Shown: piece by piece, positions 58,201 to 64,000 of the stretch
How positions within the stretch are numbered: position 1 is the first letter of the stretch
How the letters are laid out: every line of letters starts with the position of its first letter
DNA from: Aspidapion aeneum
Lineage: Eukaryota > Arthropoda > Insecta > Coleoptera > Brentidae
DNA length: 64,000 nt
NCBI GenBank assembly: GCA_963576565.1
Contig: OY755042.1
Coordinates: forward strand, 6,906,372 to 6,970,371
Direction: 5' to 3'
The notes under the pieces: model-generated
Told to the model about the DNA's origin: nothing
What the model saw: only the letters and a program-made list of their open reading frames with translations
The model's database searches: none
Made by a program: the position numbers and the translations under genes

Positions 58201-58360
58201 CTAAATATGAATACAACTGGCGTATCGATCAACTCGCTCGACCCAAGAGAAGAACCAAAAGATATGTTGAATCCAAATATCTTCAACAAGCTAAAAAACT
58301 TACTATATTGAGTGAAGAAAAAAAGTTCTTTTCCGATCAAATGTCTAGAGCCCGGCTAAG
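58201..58360 (+). CDS. Second host gene, exon 2: THEG-repeat-like motif
   Basis: Acceptor TTTGATTTTTTAG (AG 58199-58200), donor GCTAAG|GTTAGT (GT 58361-58362), phase 1 in and phase 2 out. It reads AKYEYNWRIDQLARPKRRTK, RYVESKYLQQAKKLTILSEE, KKFFSDQMSRARLR. Arg-Ile-x-x-Leu-Ala-x-Pro-Lys resembles the repeat of testicular haploid expressed gene (THEG) proteins, which bind sperm microtubule-related structures; only one repeat is visible. The frame reading on past 58360 to 58505 enters a TIR element and is not part of the gene. Downstream exons were not found before 64000. Confidence 0.5.
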
Positions 58361-58383
58361 GTTAGTAAAGTTTACAGTTACCA

Positions 58384-58850
58384 GAATAAGCGAACTTATA
58401 GGGTATAGGCTAAGGTCACTCATCGTCAAGAAAACTTTACAGGTAGCGAAGTCTATAGAGTCCCTGTATGTTGACATATTTGGATATATTTTTAGCGAAG
58501 CCTAACTCTGATTTTCTATTTTTTGGTTATAATTTTTGACATGTTTTCCTCGGTTTCGCATTGGCGGCTCCTTGTTATTCTAAAAAAGTAGTTTTAACAG
58601 AGTATAAAGATCTATTTAATAATGATAGAATTTCAAGATAGTTTGCAGTATAACTTTTTAATTCTAATTACATAAATATACATAGTTTAGGTACCTTCAT
58701 ACTATGTAAAACAACATCTTTAAAAAACAGAACCGCCAATGCGAAACCGAGGGAAACAAGTCGAAAATAATAACTAAAAAATAGAAAGCCTGACGTTAGC
58801 TTCGCTTCCTATAAGGCTTGCCTTTACAATGAGTGTCCTTAGTATAGGAT
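58384..58850. mobile_element. TIR element just after exon 2 of the second gene
   Basis: Inverted arms of roughly 120-180 bp: CTAAGGTCACTCATCGT and ACAATGAGTGTCCTTAG; CCTCGGTTTCGCATTGGCGG and CCGCCAATGCGAAACCGAGG. Begins about 25-30 bp from the splice donor. Confidence 0.7.
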
Positions 58851-59181
58851 GGTTTGATTAGATAAGTTTAAGCATGCCCACTAAGCTCAAAATGGTAAAA
58901 AACGATAAATAAATGTTGAAAAAAAACGTTTTTTTTTTTCTAGCCGGTACACCTCTTATGGGATTTCTGTAATCCATCAAACTTCATGAAATTTTGGTAT
59001 GTTGTAGACTGAACCTTTCTTATCAAAAGTTCTCATGAGCCCAACTCAAATTAATGACCAGTTTTTGAAATACAGGGTATTGAAAGTGATAATGTCCAAG
59101 AAGCATAATGACTTTTTAGACGGGTTTTTTTTTCGTTATGTGCCTAATCACAACTGCACGGAAAATCAGCTTTAATAGTTT
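58851..59181. other. Spacer
   Basis: AT-rich repeat-like sequence, no gene. Confidence 0.4.
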
Positions 59182-59321
59182 TTAGCTCACACATATACTA
59201 TACTATAGTAGTGTGAGCTATGGTGATCCTAATTTTTCCAAGAAAAAAAAAGTTGCTCCGATTTCAAAATTTTTTATATATCTTTGCGTTTCAGATGATT
59301 TTGAAACTTTTTTGTTGCGCC

Positions 59322-59359
<38 letters not shown>

Positions 59360-59360
59360 A

Positions 59361-59395
<35 letters not shown>

Positions 59396-59963
59396 GTGTC
59401 TGTATGTCTGTCTGTAACGACCAACGCGCATAACTCAAAAACCGCTTGGCCGATTTTAATAAAATTTGGTACCTAGGCTGGGTCTTTGGTCGAGATGGTC
59501 CCATTTAAAAATGAACAAAATCCACCGAACACAAACCAAATAAAAGGGTGGGGGTAGATTTCAAAAATTAGAGTTTATGTGAAAATATGGCGTGTGTGAT
59601 ATTAAACGAAAGGTAATTGAGTCTGCAGTTAAACAAAATAAATTTTAATTTGTTTAAAAAAAAAAGGTGGGGGTATATTTTAAAAATTAGAGTTTAAGTG
59701 AAAATATGGCGTGTGTGATATCAAACGAAAGGTATTTTAGTCCGGAGTTTAACAAAATACATTTTAGTTTTTGTTTTTTAAGGGTGGGGGTAGATTTCAA
59801 AAATTTGAGTTTAAGTCAAAACATGGCTTGTGTGGTATCAAACAAAAGGTAATTTAGTCTGGAGTTAAATAAAATATATTTCAGTTTTTAGTTATATTAG
59901 CTCACACGTACACTATAACTATAGTACCTAGTGTGAGCTTAGGGGCCCATATATTGGCAGAGT
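59182..59963 (+). mobile_element. Family C element, copy 3
   Basis: Same termini as copies 1 and 2 (TTAGCTCACACATATACTAT ... GGGGCCCATATATTGGCAG), an imperfect (GTCT)n at about 59324-59416 and three ~110-bp internal units. Confidence 0.85.
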
Positions 59964-60189
59964 TTTTCTTGTGTTTTGACGTTTTTTACCCTCAACAAGT
60001 AACTTTTTTCAAAATTTTGGGGAGGTATCTCAGTTTGTAACAAATTTGCGGAATAACTAAAGGCAATATCTTGAGATACTCGCCATATTTGCAAAAAAGA
60101 CATCGCTACAACAGGCAATATCTTAAGTTATACCCTTTTGTTAGTATATCTATCTATCTTCTCTTATTAATTATATGTTTCTTAATTTG
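59964..60189. other. Spacer
   Basis: Two copies of a GGCAATATCTTGAG/GGCAATATCTTAAG motif (60063, 60114) about 50 bp apart. Otherwise nothing. Confidence 0.4.
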
Positions 60190-60199
60190 ATGGTTGATG

Positions 60200-60550
60200 G
60201 GGTTTTTTGATTTTTTTCCAGGGGTTTGGTCATAATTTCTATCAGTCTGCAAAATTTCAGCTTTGTAGCATGTCTGGAAGTACAGTAGAATATTGATGAT
60301 CTATACATGAGTGAGTCAGTGAGTGAGTGGCAATTTCGACGTTTTTTAAAATTTCGTAACTACTTTACTACTTTATGGAATTTCATGAAACTTGGAGGGG
60401 TTGTTAACTCCATGGAGATCTACGACTGTGTTTGAGATTCGTAGCTCATTCCGAAGTAGAGTTTTAGGTAGGTCAAATATCGGCTGAAATGTTTCCAGAA
60501 AAGATGGTTACGGCGCGCGAACTTGGCGAGGCACTGCCGTGCCCTCAGAT
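60200..60550 (+). repeat. Repeat E, copy 2
   Basis: Matches 2790-3100 across GGTTTGGTCATAATTTCTAT, GATCTATACATGAGTGAGT, GGCAATTTCGACGTTTTTT, GAGATCTACGACT and GCGAACTTGGCG..GCAC. Includes an extra ~45 bp relative to copy 1. Confidence 0.7.
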
Positions 60551-60559
60551 TTATAAAAC

Positions 60560-60840
60560 ATTTAGAAAAGATGCGTGGGTAGAAATTGGTACTGTGATAG
60601 GCGTGTGATGTGATAAGCCTAGGGAATAAATTGTCACTTTTAACGCTGTAACAAAAAGTTTGTAGCCCGACCGGATGTAGGGCCACAATTTGCTAAGGGA
60701 TTAAACAAGACCTCAGCTAAAACAAAATTGCTTTGCCAGTTACCCACTAAACACAAAAACATTTTAATAATGTCAAAGTAATGTTTATTTTAAAAACCTA
60801 ATGTAAGGTTGGATGTTAGTTCTTATTCATAGTGAAAAAT
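60560..60840. other. Spacer
   Basis: No gene; short frames on the minus strand only. Confidence 0.4.
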
Positions 60841-61525
60841 AATAACTCGTTTTCTGACGTTAGAAAAAGAATATGATTTTTTTTAACATTGAAAATAAAA
60901 TGTTTTTCCAACATCAAAAAACGAATGTTTTTTTACAAGGTTTTTGAAACTTTAAAAAAATACTGATTTTTAACAGTGAAAAACAAATGTCTTTCTAACA
61001 CTAAAAAATAAATGTTTTTAAAATCTATATGTTTGTGGCGGATTCATTTTACAAACACAACTTTTTTTGGGTATTACGCCACTAGTAAGGAAAAATTACT
61101 TTAAAAAATTATAAAAAACCACTGCGTTTCTCCTAGAAAAATAAAAATCACTAATTTGTCAGTGGCTTTCTATAAAAATAAATAGTTGCCTAGTAAAACC
61201 TAAACCACTTATCTTTTAATTGAATTTGAATACGCTACGTTTCGATTGCCAATCTACAATCGTTTTCAAGCTTTTTATTTATATTTTGTCTCACAATCTT
61301 AAATGTTTCTTGTTCAAATATATTTTTTATTATTATATTTATTACTGTACGTTCTAATAAGTTATTATTAATATTAAAATTCAGTTGATTTTCTAATTGT
61401 TCATTTCTTAAATTAATAAATTTATTTACGTGAATATTTTATTTTACTAGTGGCGTAATACCCAAAAAAAAGTTGTGTTTATAAATGTTTTTGTTAACAC
61501 TAAAAAAATAAATGTTTTTCAAATA
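60840..61525. repeat. AT-rich minisatellite interrupted by a MITE
   Basis: Units around AACATTGAAAATAAAATGTTT / AACACTAAAAAATAAATGTT repeat from 60880 to 61025 and resume at 61485-61520. The gap is a TIR element whose arms ACAAACACAACTTTTTTTGG (61051) and CCAAAAAAAAGTTGTGTTTA (61462) enclose about 350 bp containing CGCTACGTTTCGATTGCCAA, reminiscent of the Penelope/hammerhead-like block in the satellite. Confidence 0.65.
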
Positions 61526-61529
61526 TCTC

Positions 61530-62182
61530 CAAATTTAAATAACGTAAATAAATTAATTCTATTTTGAAAACGCAGAGCAGCAAAAGTCCGTTGAGGTTTT
61601 TGTGACCTCGATACTCAGTGACGGAAATTCAGGTCCGTAGCTTCTAAAAATTAAATTTTAAATCTATGTAAACAATAATTTTGTAATAAGTGCCTCATTT
61701 GTATTCATGCTCAGGTGAATACGCGCCTTGAGGCAAACAATATTCAACTGAATGCTCGGTTGAAGTTCCCACTCTGATTAGCCTAGCAAGTACATATACG
61801 TATGCGCGTTCGGCCTCGCAGGGAGGCAGAATTTGTATGTCTTGCTACGAGGCTGAACGCGTATACCTATTTGTTGCCCCTTAACTATACCATCTTTCCC
61901 ACATATCTGGAGTATTTTCCGATCAACTGTGTATTCACTCTCATTATTAATATTTGTGCTTTGTATTGACCACGTTTGTTTTTACAAAAAGAAAACATTT
62001 TAACTAAAATAACACAAAGCGTCTCTCTTAGTGACTCGTATCAACTCGCAGCGAAACGCAACTAAAAACAGCGATGGCCATGCAGTTCTGGTAGTGCAAC
62101 TAAAGCAGCGCCCTCTATAGTTTTATTTATTTTATGTTAAAAAAATAAATTATTTAGCTTCATATATCTTAAATTCCACGGT
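61530..62182. other. Spacer with a small hairpin
   Basis: GTATGCGCGTTCGGCCTCG (about 61801) and CGAGGCTGAACGCGTATAC (about 61850) form a hairpin with flanking CTAGCAAG/CTTGCTACG. No gene recognised. Confidence 0.5.
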
Positions 62183-62191
62183 AGAAATAAG

Positions 62192-63010
62192 GGCTCTGCT
62201 ACAGAATAGCGCCCTACAAAATAGCGCCTTACAAAATAGCGCTGCTACAGAATAGCGCCTTACAAAATAGCGCTGCTACAAAATGACGCTGCCACAAAAT
62301 TGCCCCTTACAAAATAGCGCTGCTACAAAATAGCGCGCATGGAAATAGCGCTGCTACAAAATAGCGCGCATCAAAAACGCGCTGCGGCAAAATAGCGACA
62401 TCTAATAAAAACAGCGAAATTAAAAAGAGCATCATTAAAAACAGCAACTGTTTGACTAAGGGGTCTCTTTCTAACATATGTTTAAAAAAAAAAACTTCCC
62501 TGACTTCTTTTGCGGGATCCTAGCGGGTGTGAAACAAAACTCAACCGAACCGAACTAAACCGAATCGAAGTATTGGTTTAGTTCGGTTTGGTTTCACAAC
62601 CTCTAGGATGCCGGTTCGGTTCGGTTTGGTTTGGTTTCACACCCTCTAGGATCCCGGGAAAAAGTCAGGGAAGTTTTTTTTTTGAAAATATATGTTAGAA
62701 TGAGGTTACCGGGAGTGGTTTAAGACGCTATTTTGTAGCAGCGCTATTTTGAAACAGCGCCATTTTGATGCGCGCTATTTTGTAGCAGCGCTATTTTAAA
62801 GTAGCGCCATTTTGATGCACGCGATTTTGTAGCAGCGCTATTTTGTAAGGCGCTATTTTGTAAGGCGCGATTTTGTAGCAGCGCTGTTTTGATGCGCGGG
62901 TTTTTTTGTAGCAGCGCTATTTTGTTGATGTTATTTTGATGCACGCTATTTTGTAGCAGTGCGATTTTGAAGCTGCGCTATTTTGTAAGGCGCTATTCTG
63001 TAGCAGAGCC
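62192..63010. mobile_element. Foldback element with inverted minisatellite arms
   Basis: GGCTCTGCTACAGAATAGCG at the left and CGCTATTCTGTAGCAGAGCC at the right. Arms (about 62192-62400 and 62730-63010) are arrays of a ~19-bp unit (GCTGCTACAAAATAGCGC) facing each other. The centre is a second inverted repeat (TTTTTTTAAAAAAC..CTTCCCTGACTT; TAGCGGGTGTGAAACAAAAC with GTTTCACACCCTCTAGGATC) with CGAACCGAACTAAACCGAA. Flanks AGAAATAAG (62183-62191) and AGAAATGAG (63011-63019) are a 9-bp duplication with one mismatch. Confidence 0.88.
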
Positions 63011-63019
63011 AGAAATGAG

Positions 63020-64000
63020 ATCTAGGAAAACATTCCATATATTGATGGTATTATTTTTAATGTTAATAGAAATTATGTTGGTTTTCTAATGTTATTAATA
63101 AATATATTTTTGTTAATGCTTCTAGATGAAATTTTAGTTAGGATTTCCTACATGTTTTTTTATTGTCAAAAGCTGACTTAATTTGAACACAAATTCGTGG
63201 TGGAAAAAAAAACGTTTTTTTAAAGTTTTTTACGATTTTGTGCTTAGTGGGTAGCCCGACTCGCACGAGACACAGAGTAAAAAAATTGCCTTAACCAGAC
63301 AGAATAACCAATAGAACATGTGTGTGAAAAAGGGTACCTTTCATGTTACCATTCAAAATTAAATTAGTATTTAGTATATTAGTTATCTTTCTTGTACAAA
63401 TAAAATTGCCTCCAATGTTTGTTATTTATTGTTAATATTTGTGTAAGACTGGCCCAAACGTCATACTCCGTTATCATAACCAATTAGAGGTTTGCATCCA
63501 CTAAAATAAAAAAAACGTAATATTTCATACGAATTTCAATATTATATTGCCCTATAAATCTAGTTTAATGTTTATACAGTGTGTCTACGGATTAAGTGAG
63601 GGTAAGGTATGAATCGCTCTCAAATGGTCTCAAATTAGGATGTTAAGAAAATGGACCCAATCAATTAATATACAGGGTATTTTAGAACTGATTTTATACA
63701 AAGTGTTAAAGGTAAAGTACCTTTGTTTTAAAAGATATCGAAAAATGTTATTAAGAAAAGTTGTTTAAAATTAAAAGCTTTAGCAGATTCTCAATTTTAA
63801 GGAAAATCAGCCTACTTTGATTTTATAACCTCTGTTAAGTCTCGAATGAGAGATTTAACAAGTTGTAGTCAAAATCGACCCCCTGCTCTAAGAGTAATAT
63901 AAATACCTATTACAGACAAGCCATGTAACAGATATCGTTACATGATTAATAAGTAAATTTTATGTTAAGAATAAAAAAAAATTGAGGTTTGTATGTCTTT
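63020..64000. other. Window end, unassigned
   Basis: AT-rich. ATACAGTGTGTCTACGGATT near 63576 may be the left tip of an element continuing beyond 64000. No exon of the second gene recognised. Confidence 0.4.

Noticed and set aside
58149..58505. A single-exon 118-residue protein
   Set aside because: Begins in the intron and ends in a TIR element; only 58201-58360 has splice-site support and composition.

Overview
This is eukaryotic, insect-type DNA: AT-rich, with genes split by multi-kilobase introns and almost everything else made of transposable elements (TEs) and tandem repeats. The mix of TEs (RTE and CR1/jockey-like LINEs, a Penelope-like element, Tc1, PIF/Harbinger, hAT-like MITEs, a tyrosine-recombinase element and foldback elements) fits a large, repeat-rich insect genome. 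A beetle is a reasonable guess, but the order cannot be fixed from sequence alone. There is no bacterial or viral gene layout, no CRISPR array, and no rRNA or convincing tRNA gene.

Two host genes are supported, both on the + strand. (1) A six-exon short-chain dehydrogenase of the retinol dehydrogenase 11-14 type: exons 6030-6154, 26026-26171, 27453-27689, 32493-32664, 36229-36365 and 42899-43080. All five splice phases match, giving 332 residues with an N-terminal membrane anchor, TGxxxGxG, NAG and YxxxK motifs. Its first intron is about 19.9 kb. (2) The 5' part of a second gene: exons 54240-54366 and 58201-58360, phases compatible, with one repeat-like motif resembling testis THEG repeats. 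The rest was not found in the window.

Layout: 1-6.0 kb, LINE 3' end, MITEs and short tandem repeats. 6.4-14.5 kb, a satellite of about 11.3 copies of a ~710-bp unit, inside intron 1. 14.5-26 kb, intron 1 continued: TIR elements, hAT-like MITEs, a Harbinger relic and a perfect 105-bp palindrome. 26-43 kb, the remaining exons separated by nested TEs, an RTE relic and a 420-bp pure GACA tract. 43.1-48.1 kb, two inverted copies of a tyrosine-recombinase element, the first starting 60 bp after the dehydrogenase stop codon. 48.5-54 kb, a four-level nest: repeat A < Tc1 < Penelope-like < LINE. 54-58.4 kb, the second gene with an RTE relic and a 1.5-kb foldback in its intron. 58.4-64 kb, more repeats and a minisatellite foldback.

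The most rewarding signals are the recombinase element pair with its conserved terminal palindrome, the satellite whose minus strand carries tRNA-like and hammerhead-like sequence, a family with 7-bp target duplications in three copies, foldback elements built from minisatellites with 9-bp duplications, and repeat A abutting a host splice acceptor. Family names come from recognised motifs; no database search was run.
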